The notes under the pieces were generated by a model that was not told where the DNA came from, did no database searches, and was given only the letters and a program-made list of their open reading frames with translations. This document shows positions 9,249 through 21,868 of a stretch of DNA of 64,000 nucleotides, piece by piece. The first letter of the stretch is position 1; the number at the start of each line of letters is the position of its first letter. Origin of the DNA: Absidia repens (Eukaryota > Mucoromycota > Mucoromycetes > Mucorales > Cunninghamellaceae); assembly GCA_002105175.1 (NCBI GenBank), contig MCGE01000014.1, positions 248,001 through 312,000 of the forward strand, written 5' to 3'. Position numbers and translations under genes: made by a program.

Positions 9249-12200
9249 TAATTAAAAAAAAAAAAAGGAAACCTACCCACTTCACCAGGCACCATTTTCA
9301 CCTTGATAGCGTAGGGCGAGTCATTGACAATATTACCCAAGGCCACATCTAAATCGTTTTTCGGATCTGGCACATAAGCATCCAATGGGGACATGGACCG
9401 CCTTGCCATGGGAGAAGCACCGGTGGCAGATGGTAGCGATGGTGGTTGATTTTCACGCCAAGATGATCGTTTCCTTGCTCGTTCGGCTGTCATAAGTCGA
9501 GGAGGAAGTACAGCGGTGGGCGAGGGTGTGACAATTCTACCGGGTCGTTGACGCTGGACAAGGTTTTGGTAAGATGATTTGCGAGCACAAGAGCGATCTT
9601 TTGCTGGACCTGGGGTAGTCGCCGCTCTAGTGGTTGTAGTAATGGAAGACATAGTGGTCATCGGTCGGCGTTGCTGCTGTTGATGCTGTTGCTGCTGTTG
9701 CTGCTGCTGTAAAAATCGTTGATGTCCGCCTGGAAGTGCATCATGTAAAGTCGACATCATCAAAGGATCTGCTAACGGACCAATTTTAGCTATGAGAGCT
9801 TGCTTCTTCGCCTTTGCCAATTGCTGTAGTTGCCCCCATTGGTCAGTCAGTCGATTATAATATGCCACCACCCGAGGATCTTGTTGTTGTTTTTGCTGCG
9901 GCTGCACTTCGCCATCGTCGACTTGCATCATCATCACCAATTGTGCCTCCTTGACCAAGGCTTGAATGTTGGGTTCATAATAGCGGTACCTTGTATCCAA
10001 ATCTATCAACATGGCTTGTAAATCGGCTCTTTTTTTCTTTTTTTGCTGTTGCGGATTGTCGTGGTTTGATTCTGCTTCTGCTGCTGTCACCGAGGAAGAT
10101 GAGGAAGGCGAGCACGGGATGGAGGCCCTGTCTACGACTTCGGAAAGAGCTGATAACAAAACTTCCCATTCATCCAACACTGTCAGGATTGATTCCAATT
10201 GAGTAGCCTCGGCCAGCCAATGGCGTTTTTCTTGGATCCCCTGGGTCAGTCCAGCAATAGCCTGAGTAATTTCCTTGCGCTGGTCAGTAAACATAGCGTT
10301 GGCTTGTTCAACCCCAATCAATTGATCTAAATCATCCAATGCGCCATCTAAATGAAGCTGAATATCTTGTTCCAACTTGTCCAGTTCAGTATGTGCTTGT
10401 CCAAGACTTTGTTCAGAAGGTACCATAGATAACGGACAGGTCATTAACCATGACGAAAGGCAATCCACTCCAACTCCTGGCTGTTGTTGCTGCAGTTCTT
10501 CTTTGTTTGTTGCTACGGATATATCATCACCAGTGTCGTCATTGTTGTTGTGATCGATCCCAAGAGGAGCATGAGCGGGAATACGTATAGCAGCCACATT
10601 ATCACGATAACCCCCAATCATATGCAATAATTCCTTCATTTTTCTGGCAATCGTCACATGATGTCGATGTCGGTCGGTAGCCGAAGAGAGTTCGTCCAGT
10701 TGAATGGCCACTTGCCGGAATCCATCATCCAGTGAGCTACCGATGTTGTTGATGTGAGCCCGCGCTTGATCCCTGGCGGCAACTGAAGGAGGTACCACAC
10801 CACCATCATCCGAATCATCCAAAAGAGCCCTCACCTTGGCCTCAATCCGCCGAAATCCAGCCAGACTCGGTTGCATGTTTTCCAATTTCGCTTCAAACCG
10901 TCCAATCGAAGACCGCACTTCAGATTCATCCACCACACCGATTTCCATTGTCAATTGTGCCAAAGCGGCCATACATTGGGTGAGCCATTGCTGAAGATCC
11001 TGTGCTGCTTTGGCGTGTACATGTAAATGTCGCATCGAAATCAGTTGTCGTTTTTCCATTGCCGTCGCTTCATCCAATTGTCGTAACGCTGTTTGCACAC
11101 GCACATCGAGGTCGCTGGTGCTATTGTCAATGTGTGAAGATGATGATGGAGCATGTTGTCGTAACGTATCCCATTGTGTACGATGATCGGCTTGTACTTG
11201 TGCATCCAATCTTTGTGTTTCCGTCGCTGTTGCACGAGCCAGGGTCGCCAGAACGTCGGCATGTCGATGCTCCCATACTTGCGTCCGATGATGTGCCACA
11301 CGATGCTGGACAGTAGCATGATCAGCCGAAATTGCCATGACCAACTGATTCACTTTTTCCTCATACTGTCGCCACGCTTCCAAGTCTTGTTTCTGTTGCT
11401 GTTTGGCCACCGCTTCCGTCATCATTTGCTGTACCCGTGCCTCCAGACCTTGGTGTCGATCCCGAGCGCATGAATAGTTCGCCGTTTGCAATGGATCCCT
11501 GGTATCAGCCGCCTGCCTAATGTCGTGCCCAATCCCAGCTAAAGTGTCTTGTTGGTCTTGAATCAATAGAATCCGCTCTTCATCCACCGGTCCACCCACA
11601 TCCAACGTCGTCGCCATCGTCGCCAAGGCCTGTTCAACAAGACTCAGCCTTCGTTGCCGATCATACCATTCACGTACTGTTTCCTTGAACACCCCCAGTT
11701 GAGTCAATTCATCCATCAAGGTTGCCCAATCACCAACCAGATCGTTATCGAGTTGAAATGGCGCCAGTAAAGCCTGTTTTTCATCCACAGCTAAAGTCAA
11801 GCGGTCCAAGGTGCTGGTCAATGTATCAAAGCGGTCCTGATCCTGTTGCTGAGATTGGCCGGTCATGAAGCCACATGTATGTTTGAGTCCAGGTAATGAC
11901 GAGCGCAAAGAATGAATAAATTGTAGAAGTTCATTACGTCGATCCACTGCACAATGGCCTTGTTCTAGTCTCTGTCGCTCTTGCGCCAATGCCGCTTCAT
12001 GAGTCTGTATGAGTTCCTTCAGTCTAGCATATGCCGCACCCATGTCATCCACTGCTGTATCCAGTTCCGCCGTGGCTGCTGTAGTTGCCTCGTCATCGTC
12101 GCCTTCTGGAATGGTAATTTCCTTCATCGCCTCAATCACTGCTGCTTGAAGTCGTTCGAGACGGACGTGCCAACCTTTGATCTGAGTTTCTTTGCTATTG

Positions 12201-14449
12201 ACTTTGGTTTTCATTGCCTCCACCGTCCGTTCCCAATGAGCTAGCTGTTCCAATGCAATAGTCTCCGTCCCGGCCGCCGGTTGTAAGAGCTGTTGTTGAT
12301 TTTGTTGGATTACCCCCGTTCGTTCTTCAGCCCACACCGCCCATTGTTCAGCCTCGGCCACCATTGTCAACATTCGTTGTCGTAGTTGCCATCGATGTTT
12401 CAGCGACTGCCATTGTCCATCCACTATGATATTATATATATATGTATATATATAAAATGGAAGTGAGTGCCTTAGTCTTTTTCATTTTCTCTTTCTTTGC
12501 TTACCAGCTTCCCCTAGGAGCACAAGTTGTGTTCGATGATGACTAACATGTTGTCGAATCACAGAGTTGGCAGCTTCATTGTCTTGTTGGTCCACCATCA
12601 AAGTAGCGACAGGATAGGGAATACGCTGAGAAGAGGCCAAAGGGACTATACGTTCTTGCACGGCTTGGACAGATTCGGCCCAAAAGTCTTCATCATCAGG
12701 TTCGACATCGGCCTCGGTGACCAAGGGACCAGCATGTTGTAAATCCAATTGCAATTGTTGTGCATCGACATGGACATGGTGGGCGGAATCCAAGAAATCG
12801 GTGATGGCCAAACGTTGTTCAACAACGGAACGGACAAAGGTCATACGTTTGTAGAGATCGGCAAAAAACTGTTCACAATTTTCCTGACGCTGTTCCAAAT
12901 GCTGGGGCAAATCTTCATGAGCATCATCATCCAGATCTTGAAAGAGATTGACAGTTGTGGTGAAGCCGCCTTGATCAAATGCCGCCAATTTCTGTTCCAA
13001 AGCCAAAAGCCCGCCAATCAACCCAGCCTTGTCTTCGGTGGTGAAGGAGTCATCCGCGTTCCAGCGTGCTTGCCCCAAAAACGTGTCGACCTCGTTTTCA
13101 GTAGAGTGCAGCCAAGCCATGGTTTTCGCATATTCGGCTTCCCACAAGGCACGCTGTGCCAGCAAATGTAATCGGTGACTCTTGTGTCGAAGTGTATGCA
13201 TGACTTTGTCCAAGGTAGTCAGTGTAGTCAGAGTGATTTCAATCGTTGTTGTGTCCGCTGGGCTCAGATCCTTTCCACCAGTCAGTGCCTTGACATGAGA
13301 CCGTAGTCGTGCCATATCTTTCTTGTCAAATGTATCCATATCGTTTTCAAGCTGTTGCTGTTGTTCTTGCCAGTGTTTGACCATTTCCAAGCCAGGTGCC
13401 ACAATCCCATCCACCACTGCGCCATCATGATCATCGCCGTCGTCTTGAATCAAGGGAGCCATGGGGTCCGGTAAGGTCGTTTCTTCCAACTGATCACGTC
13501 GTTCATCGATCCATTGTCGAATTCGTTCCGCCTCCGCAAACCACACTCGAACTTCTTCCACCCAAGATCGCACAAGTTCATTTTTGGCATGCATTGTTTC
13601 CCACCGTTTTTCATACACCCGATGCTGTTCATGTTTGGTTTCCACTTCATCGTCATCATTGTCGTGGTCATCATTCCCTTCGTCTTGTTGTTGTGGTTGT
13701 GATGATGGTGATGTTGGTAGAAAATAATCCGCATAATCCAGTCGTATATCGGCCAGCTGCTGTGTGGTTTGCATAATACTTTCTTCCCAAGCTTGGACAA
13801 TGGCATGGTGGTGATTGGCTGTCATCATGGTCCGTTGTTGCATCATATTAGCTTGAACAGTATCCAAAGCGAATCGAATAGCATGACATGCCTGGCTAAA
13901 ATCAAATCCTTGACGGAAAGCTGTAAATTGATGCTCAGCTTGGTTCATTCGATACTGTAATGTGTTGTAAGCCTGATCTATTTGTGAGAGACGAGCGACT
14001 TGATGTTGTTGTGCGACGTGATGTTGAGGATCTGATGGTGTGACCAGTTGTTGCTGTTGCTGTTGTTCTTGCTGTCTAGGATCGTTTTGCTGAACCCATT
14101 TCATCCCATCTGTGATTAGTGCCAGTTGTGTTCGCATTGCCACCAGATTAGATTCATATAGCGCAACGTCTTCTTGAGCCGCCTGCAAAGGATGTAAGAG
14201 TGCCAGTTCACTAGCTTGAGACGCCGATCCCGCTGAGTAGCTGTCCAATGATTTCAGTCCATCTTCCCAGCATCCTTCCCCTATCGTGGTCGCCGGCGTG
14301 CCTCCACCACTCGTCGTCGATGTCAGAGTTGTGATGTTGGTGTTCGAATGACTATGCTGCTGTCGTCCTGAAGAAATCGATAATGACGAATAAGAAGAAG
14401 GATGGCTGCTTGAATCCGATATCATATGTGTTGCAGTTGTAGTTGCATT

Positions 14450-14497
<48 letters not shown>

Positions 14498-14971
14498 ACT
14501 GTTGCTGCTGCTGTTGCTGTTATTGTTATTGTTATTGTTGTTGTTGTTGTTGTTGTTGTAGTAAGATCGTGTAGGTAACATATGCCCCAGCTGACCATGT
14601 AACGACGCCATTTGTTCCATCAGTAAAGTGGTCCGTGTTTCAAATAAAGCATCATAATCATCGTTTTCTGCTGCAGCATTGGTCGTAGCTGAATTGTTGG
14701 TCCCGTCACCGTTCCCATGACCATCAGTAAAAGTAAATGCGGGGGAAGAATGATCGGCTGCTGGATCGAAAGTTTTTTTCAAAGTGATGTTGTATTTTTG
14801 TAATGTGGCAGTAGCAGTCGTCGTAGTGGTGGTAGTTGGAGAGGTATCATCTTGTGGTGGTGTTGTTGTTGTTGATGGCGGTGGTGGGGTATCGTGTGCG
14901 GTTTCTTCTTTCAATATAAAGTCAAAATTCTGCCAATGAGCTTCCTCCTCTTTCCGTCTATCAGTATCCAT
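8563..14971 (-). CDS. Large spectrin-like coiled-coil protein with C-terminal GAS2 domain
   Basis: Four exons on the minus strand (14971-12505, 12423-9277, 9176-9090, 9023-8563) give a continuous 2053-residue protein. Residues about 138-172 are a poly-Asn/Ser block encoded by GTT-type repeats. Roughly residues 240-1700 are helical, rich in Gln, Glu, Leu and spaced Trp, in segments resembling spectrin repeats. The end of exon 2, all of exon 3 and the start of exon 4 encode a GAS2 domain: NIVNDSPYAIKVKMVPGE, then YWFGKKNPKLAYCRILRSR, then MVMVRVGGGWVELSQFLRDH. GAS2 domains bind microtubules, and with spectrin repeats they occur in spectraplakins that link microtubules to actin. No actin-binding CH pair is visible here, so the protein is more likely a microtubule-associated spacer or anchor. 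The Ser/Thr-rich tail is probably disordered. The two middle introns are short, and one contains a T37 run. Confidence 0.88.
9211..9247. repeat. Intronic poly-T tract, 37 bp
   Basis: Lies inside the 100-nt intron between exons 2 and 3 of the GAS2-domain gene. On the coding (minus) strand it is poly-A, so it is not the polypyrimidine tract of that intron. Confidence 0.93.
14453..14572 (-). repeat. Coding trinucleotide repeat (poly-Asn)
   Basis: Runs of GTT/ATT on + (AAC/AAT on the coding strand) with a few Ser codons in the middle, encoding about 35 mostly Asn residues in the GAS2-domain protein. Length variation between strains would be expected. Confidence 0.9.
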
Positions 14972-15525
14972 AGTTTATATATAAATATATATAAGTGAGA
15001 AAGGGTGAAGGGGAATGGAAGGGGTATATAATATATTGGTAATAATGGTAAATGGTAAAAAAGAGAGAGAGATTTTTGTCAAAAAGAACAAAAAAAAAGT
15101 GAGAGACGAGAGATACCAAAAAAAAAAAAGGAGAAAAAATGATGATTCTATTTTCAGGCAAAGACATAGTGTAGGCTTCAAATCCAGACAACATCCACGT
15201 TCATTCAATTTAGGCTTCATGGTCCCGATCCTCCTCCGACATACCACCAAAAGTAATCATCCAGCCAAGAATCACATAATAAATAAATATAAAAAAAAAA
15301 AGGATAAAAAGATGACATGTGATATCATCTTTATTGTAATGGATTTCTAAAACAAATATCAAATAACTAAGGGGAGGGGCAAAAGTAATACTATACAAAA
15401 GGAGGGTGGGGGAGGAAGAGACAAGGAAGAGGAGGAATGCCTATACCCTTGTACGACTTTCGCGTGGTAAAAACTATATAGAAAAGATCATCATCAGTGC
15501 CTATCAGTTCATATCTTCCCTTTTT

Positions 15526-16179
15526 CTATAGTTCCCATTTATTCATTTTACTCACTCTGGATATCACAGGTTGACAAAGAATTGGACCAATCACAGGTAG
15601 CCGCTTCAAGAAACCAAACACCACAGGGAAAAAATCACTAATGGAAAATAAAACAACAAAAAAGTAGCATTAATAAACTATATATACATACACCTAATGG
15701 ATGTCATATTTTTGGAATACATATTCTTACCCAAATAGATTCAAAAATCCAAAAACTTCAACAATAAAACCAAGAAGTGGGTACTTGCTCAACACCAAAA
15801 GGATTCCACCAAGGAAGCATATCGTGCCACGTAGTTTTTCCCTTCGTGTAAAAAATACCAATGTGCTTCTAGGTCCAATAATCGCAGCAATCCCAGATAA
15901 GAATAAGATCTACAAAATAAAAAAAAAAACTAAATGAATATTCAAACGGAAACACATCAAATTAAAGAAGTAAAAAGACGAAGGAAAACCTACATTGCCG
16001 ATAGCTAATAATCCCGAATCAAAGAGCATCATCACACCCATCAGCATAAAAAATAATCCAAAGGCAGTCAAACCAACACCTATCTCTGTAGTTTTATTGA
16101 TAATAATACGTTAGTTCAATTATCTTGATTAATTTTGTTATGTTTGTTTTGATTTACTTTGTCCATCGCTTAACCACAT
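15526..16179 (-). CDS. GOT1: GOT1-type Golgi transport membrane protein
   Basis: Four exons (16179-16158, 16085-15994, 15909-15731, 15637-15526) give a 134-residue protein with four membrane spans. It matches the Got1 family along its whole length: MWLSDGQK, IGVGLTAFGLFF, a middle span ending in LLAIGN then ILFLSGIAAIIGP, CFLGGILLVLLKYP, and DFFPVVFGFLKRLPVIGPIL at the C terminus. In yeast Got1 sits in ER-derived COPII vesicles and the early Golgi and supports ER-to-Golgi and intra-Golgi traffic. The first exon is only 22 nt. The length equals that of the family. The 3' end is short and rich in basic residues. Confidence 0.93.
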
Positions 16180-16411
16180 AATTTATATAGAGAAAAAAAA
16201 AAAAAAAAAAAGGCAAAAGGGGATGGTTGAAAGGACGTAGAAATAAAATAAAAAAGTGGTCGGCATTTCAATTTTTGACTACAGTGGAGGAGGATATATT
16301 TTTTATTTTGTAATAAATGTGTGGTATGAATAAAATGAAGATGATGATATGTATATAAAGTACAAAAATAATAATAATAAAGGGTGTGGAGGAATGGAGG
16401 AAAAGTAGTCG

Positions 16412-17857
16412 CTATTCATCATCAATATGCCACGATACAGTGGAATTTTGCTTCGTCATATTGAATTGATCTTGACTTTGGGTTCGCTGAGCTTTCTTGT
16501 CACTACCGCGTTGGACATATGGGTATAAACCTCGATCAAAATTATGCATACACATTGCTCCAAGAATACATGTCACCAATGCAAACAGTATACCAAGAAT
16601 AACTAAATATATAAAAAGGAAAAATTCGCTTGAGTTATATATTTGAATGCAACCTAAATATAACTGATAATTACCAAAACAAATCCAGATATACCAAGAA
16701 TCAGATAGAGTTTGTGTCAAAACAAGAACAAATTCAAATATGACCACACCTTGAAACAAGATAAAAATAACCATCTGGACGTTACTTTCTCGAGATACCT
16801 ACATGATCAAACAATAATACAAAATAGAAATCAGCTTGATTTTTTTTTTCCGTTTATAAACTTACTGCTACTCGAGAAAAATAAAGCATAGGAAGCATGA
16901 ACAAAGTGACAATCAAAAAGACCCAAGAATGCCAGTCCATTTCTCCTGATTTGATAACAAACTGAATCAAATAAAAACACGATACCAAGAATTCCACAAA
17001 TATATCAATCTTGATACATAAAACGAAGTATTGGAAGATTGTATACATTTCTATAAATGACAAAAAAAAGGTCAATAAAAACTTAAATCATAAAAAGGAA
17101 AATGACTTACGTTTAACAGCTTGATCAGCACCAATTTTCTTGTATATCATCCAACCAAATTCACCAGTCATTTTATAGGACATGAAGCCAAAGGATAATG
17201 AAAACAAACCAAGAAGAACGGTAAGCACAATTTCGACTGTCAAAGCGGTTTGTAAAGGAGCAAGTGAGATTTCGGAGGTGTCTTTTAATTTATCCATCCA
17301 TCGCTGACTATCCATTATTTGAAGTCCACCAAGAATCGCACACAATACATAAAGTATAGCCAAAACACACACTTCTGCTGCGTTTTGTTGTACTGTCTAA
17401 TAAGGAGGGGAGGAAGAAAACAAGGAGTTAACGTTTCAAATACAACCTGTTGCCAGTTGGTTTTTTTTTTTTTTTTTGGTTATTCACTTACTGCGTCCAA
17501 TACCATGAAAATGGCCCATATTTGAAATCCAATAAAGGCCACGTTTTCCCATTTGATACGAGTCAGACGTTCCAGAGCCTCGGTTAGAAAGCTGTCGCTT
17601 TGAGTTAGTTTGGCTTGCGATGTGTTTTGTGTGGCAATAACCGCTTCCAAGGCAATGATGATGATACCTTGAACAATGGCCATACATACATAACCGATGG
17701 TCAGTTTGGATTGTGTAATACGTTGGACCTAGGCAAGAGAAAGGGAGATAAAATAAGCAGAGAAAGAGAGAGTGCGTGTGTCAGAATGTAAGTATATGGT
17801 TTTTCGGTACTGGCATTGAATGTTTCTCTTCTTTACCACTTTTTCTTTATTCCACAT
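16412..17857 (-). CDS. Multi-span membrane protein, UPF0658 Golgi-like
   Basis: Six exons (17857-17837, 17728-17492, 17396-17111, 17050-16866, 16798-16675, 16602-16412) give 347 residues starting MWNKEKVVQRITQSKL. About seven hydrophobic segments are visible, beginning with IGYVCMAIVQGIIIIALEAV and ending with ILFALVTCILGAMCM, then a soluble tail NFDRGLYPYVQR and a polar C terminus. The loop TRIKWENVAFIGFQIWAIF and the overall layout recall the fungal UPF0658 family, whose S. pombe member localises to the Golgi. That assignment is from memory of the family pattern and is moderate. Biochemical function is unknown. It lies head-to-tail behind GOT1, but separate promoters are likely. Confidence 0.75.
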
Positions 17858-18440
17858 TGATCGACTTGTTGAAGATAATGTCTTATCGTAAGAAAGTAAA
17901 GAGAAAATAGAAAATAGAAAAAGGAAAAGGAAAAAAAGGAAAGCTCGGGGCCTACCCCTTTTCTTTTCTTTTTTTTTTTAATAAGGAACGGGACCAAAAT
18001 GGCTCAGCTCTAATTATATTCAATTCATCAGCCCCTCCATTTTAGGAATAAAAAAAACTGCGACGGATCACACACACACTTCCTTACTATTTTTGCGTAT
18101 ATGCGTCGATCATTCATTGTTGCCACTGTCAGTTCCATAACAGCACATCTATTCTCGTTGACCCATAAAGCGACTACAATTTTCAGCCAGGCACTTATAA
18201 CTCAACTTTTTTTAAAGACAGCCACCACCAAACACGCACACACGCACACATACACACCCAAAAAATCAGGCATAAATAGAAACATGTAAAACACAAAACC
18301 GATCAAAATAGACAAGTAAAATAAACTTTGATGTTTTATTGATACAAAGGGGAAAAGTAAAAAATGGTAATCAATCAATAAAACTATATGAAGGGATGGT
18401 GGACGGGGACGGGGACATAAAATACTAATGAATTTTTTTT
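17858..18440. other. Intergenic spacer
   Basis: Contains the leader of the UPF0658-like gene and the 3' flank of the glutamine synthetase gene. A short open stretch at 18101-18289 (+) has low-complexity HTHTHTYTP repeats and no supporting signals. Nothing else was recognised. Confidence 0.55.
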
Positions 18441-21059
18441 TTAAATGTTCAAAAACAATTCAGTGTACTTGGGTAAAGGCCATAACTTATCAGCAACGTG
18501 ACGTTCCAATTCATCAGCCAAATCACGGACTTTGTTCATGGTATCCAAGACTTGTTGACTTGATTCACGGGCCAAAACTTCAATATCTTCTACACTGATC
18601 ATCTTGTCGAGCATGGTGCGCAAATTACTGGTTTCAGTTTGTAAATCGGCAACGACCGGAGTCAGTTGATTGAGCAAGTTGACTTCAGGAGAAGATTCGA
18701 CACCCACTTGAGACATATAGGAAGCAGCTTCAGCAAGGTTACGACGGTATTGGAAGGCGGCAGGCAAGACTTGTTGGGTAACCATGGTCAACAAGGTCTG
18801 AGCTTCGATCATCACATCCTTGCAGTACTTTTCCACCAAGATATGATACCGGGATTGCAATTCAGCTTCGGAGAAGACACCGGTCTTTCGCAACATGGCA
18901 GCGTTTTCGGCACGGAGAAGGCGGGTGAAAGCATCGGGACTCTTGATGATGTTGGGCAAACCACGACGAGCAGCTTCCTTGACCCATTCATCCGAGTAGT
19001 TGTCACCTTCAAATCGAATATCCTTGGATTTCTTGATAAATTCACGAATAACCGCCAATTGATCTTCTTTGCTTGCTACAGGCTTGTCACCCTTTTGTTT
19101 GGCCAAAGCATCACGCATTTCCGTCAGACTAGAGGCGACGGCAGAGTTCAACAGAGTCACTGGGAAGGACACCGATTGTTTGGAGCCGACGGCACGGAAT
19201 TCAAATTTGTTGCCAGTGAATGCAAAAGGTGAGGTACGGTTGCGGTCGGTCAAATCACGAGCAATGCTGGGTAGAGTGGCCACCTTGAGATCGAGGACAG
19301 TACCACTGACGCGGACATGTTGGAGTTGAGTGCCAGCGGCTTCATAGTTGACAGGACGGCCTTCTTCCACTGCATTCAATACTTCGTTCAATTGACTTCC
19401 CAAGAAAGCAGAGATGATACCAGGAGGTGCTTCGTGGGCGCCGAGACGATGGTCATTGGATGCTGAAGCAATACCAGCACGTAAGAGATCACCATGGTCA
19501 TAGACAGCCTTCAATGTAGCCACCAAGAAGAACAAAAATCGTAGATTGGTTTCAGGACTGGAGGTAGGATCCAACAAATTGTCACCTTGGTCAGTAGACA
19601 AACTCCAGTTACAATGCTTGCCAGAACCATTGACACCGCGGAATGGTTTTTCGTGGAAGAGTACCTTGAGTTTGTGACGATGAGCAACACGGTGGAGGAC
19701 GTCCATAGTCAACATATTGTGATCCACAGCTAGCATAGCTTCTTCAAAGATGGGAGCCACTTCAAATTGTGCAGGGGCAACTTCGTTGTGACGTGTCTTG
19801 ATAGGTACACCCAATCGCGCCAATTCAAATTCTGCTTCACTGATTGCTGCCAACACTCGAGTAGGAATTTTACCAAAGTAATGGTCTTCCAATTGTTGAT
19901 GACGAGGGGGGAGACCACCCAACAAAGTACGTCCAGTAATCTTGAGATCAGGTCGGAGAGTGTAAAGAGCACGATCGATCAAAAAGTATTCTTGTTCGGT
20001 ACCCAAAGTGGCAAACACGCTCTTGGTACGAGGATGATCTATCAAATCAAGGTATATCACAATTGAGTTCCCATCCTTCACCTCCCTTTTTGGCCTTCCC
20101 CATCTAATGTTTTTTTTTTTATTACCTTCATCCTTAGGTTCAATCATGTTGAGAACTTCGACGGCAACCTTGTTCAAAGATTCGGCAGATCGCAAAAGAA
20201 CAGACTTTTCATCCAAAGCTTCGCCATTGTATGAGATAAATACTGAAGGTACGTAAAGAATGGAAGTGCCATGAGGTCCATCTTGAATAAACATAGGACT
20301 AGATAAAAAATATAACAAAGATTTTAGTTGGTAGTGTTCTATCGTTTTTGCATATATGTATATCATTACCTCTTGGTATCCCAGACTAATAGTGTCATTG
20401 AATTAAGAAAAGAAAAAATGAAAAAACGTCAGTAAATTGATCATGTAATTATGTTTATATGGATATTTTAAATTACCAGTATAACCACGAGCTTCAAAAG
20501 TAGTACGCATACCACCGGAGGGGAAGGAGGACGCATCGGGTTCTGATTGCAATAATTGGGAACCAGAGAAAGTATCAATAGCGGTAACCTAAAAATATAT
20601 CATCAATATCATCAGCATTTGCGAAGCTACACTATGCATAATCCCTCCCCCCCTCCTACACACATACTATTTTCCTATACTTACTTCTTCAAAACCATCA
20701 ACAAAAGTGGATTTCATTGTCAAGAAAGAGTCATGTTTTTCAGCAGTAGAGTCGTTCAAGGGTTGGAACCAGTGGGTGAAGTGAGAAGCGTTACGTTGAA
20801 TAGCCCAAACCTTGACAGCATGAGCAATAGCATCGGCTGTCACCTTGTCCAAAGTTTCGTTTCCTTTTAATTGTTTGATAAAGTTCTTGTATACAGGTTT
20901 GGGAAGCATCTTGGACATTTCCTTCAAAGAAAAGACGTTTTGCCCAAAGATTTCAGAGGTTGATTGAAGACGACCATCTTGAGTTGTTGGGAATTTGATG
21001 TTGCGTGGTGCCTTGGTAAGACTATCCACTACAGAGTTTACGCGTGCTTCGTGGGCCAT
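18441..21059 (-). CDS. Glutamine synthetase type III (GSIII)
   Basis: Five exons (21059-20685, 20588-20477, 20385-20370, 20298-20126, 20038-18441) give 757 residues, close to the roughly 700-730 of bacterial GSIII and far larger than eukaryotic GSII (about 350-370). It makes glutamine from glutamate, ammonia and ATP. GSIII hallmarks are clear: an N-terminal [10 protein letters not shown] segment, the ATP/metal motif [11 protein letters not shown], a [16 protein letters not shown] loop, [16 protein letters not shown], and an extended helical C terminus. Exon 3 is a 16-nt microexon (VWDTK junction), and the phases agree on both sides. ATG 21059 was chosen because it gives MAHEARVNS; the frame upstream has no earlier ATG near it. 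GSIII is patchy in eukaryotes (amoebae, some algae, early-diverging fungi), which supports the lineage guess. It may be the main nitrogen-assimilating synthetase or act beside GSII, which is not in this window. Confidence 0.93.
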
Positions 21060-21868
21060 GATGATATAGAATTGTGTCAAAAAAAAACAGAAGGAAAAGA
21101 AAAAGGAAAAGGAAATAAAAAAAAGAAGAAAAACTAAATATAATCGCGATAATCGAGACTGCTCACCAAATGAGTCAATCTCGCTTTTTTAAGAAAAATC
21201 GGGGATTGAACAATCTCGTCCAGTCAAATCTTTTTGATATCAAAGCAGACCACTCTCATGTGTCTCTTGATGTTTATTCCGAGGAAGACGGATCATTACT
21301 AAAAAAAAGTTTATTTTTACAAACAAACAATGAAATACATGCATATACACACATTGCCATTGACTTTATAGATAAATTTCGTTGCCCCTATTTATTATTC
21401 TAGTGGAATACTTTTGGTTTTTATTTTATTTTCAAAAAAAAAAAAAAGTTCCAACTCCGTAGAGATAAGATATGTCTTTTCATGTGTGAACCAAGCAACT
21501 GTATTTTTATGAAATCAGTATATTTGCAGCCTAGCCGTCCCCTCTCTCCAAAACAGGTATATCACTCATCCGAATTTTCATGCCAAAATATTCTTTTATA
21601 AACTCTATTGTTGTTCAGGACGGGATAACCTTGTTACTAGTAATCCAATCGTCTCTCCAACCGTTATCATCCACCAATGAGAGTACAATAAATTTTAAAA
21701 TGCAGAAGACAATTCCAATGTGTAAAAAATATGTATATATTGTTTATTTCTTTCAAATTTCATTCAAGAAAAAATAAACTAAATAAAACAATCAATGGAA
21801 TAATAAAAAACACTATACGATACTATACTATGCTAATAACCCTAATTTTGTTCTCATCTAAGTAAGTC
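21060..21868. other. Intergenic spacer between GSIII and the OSBP gene
   Basis: Holds the promoter of the minus-strand GSIII gene and the 3' flank of the next minus-strand gene. An open stretch at 21170-21403 (+, 77 codons) has no recognisable motif. No other feature was seen. Confidence 0.55.

Noticed and set aside
21170..21403. 77-codon plus-strand frame upstream of GSIII
   Set aside because: No recognised motif; it lies in the GSIII promoter region and has AT-rich composition like the surrounding spacer.
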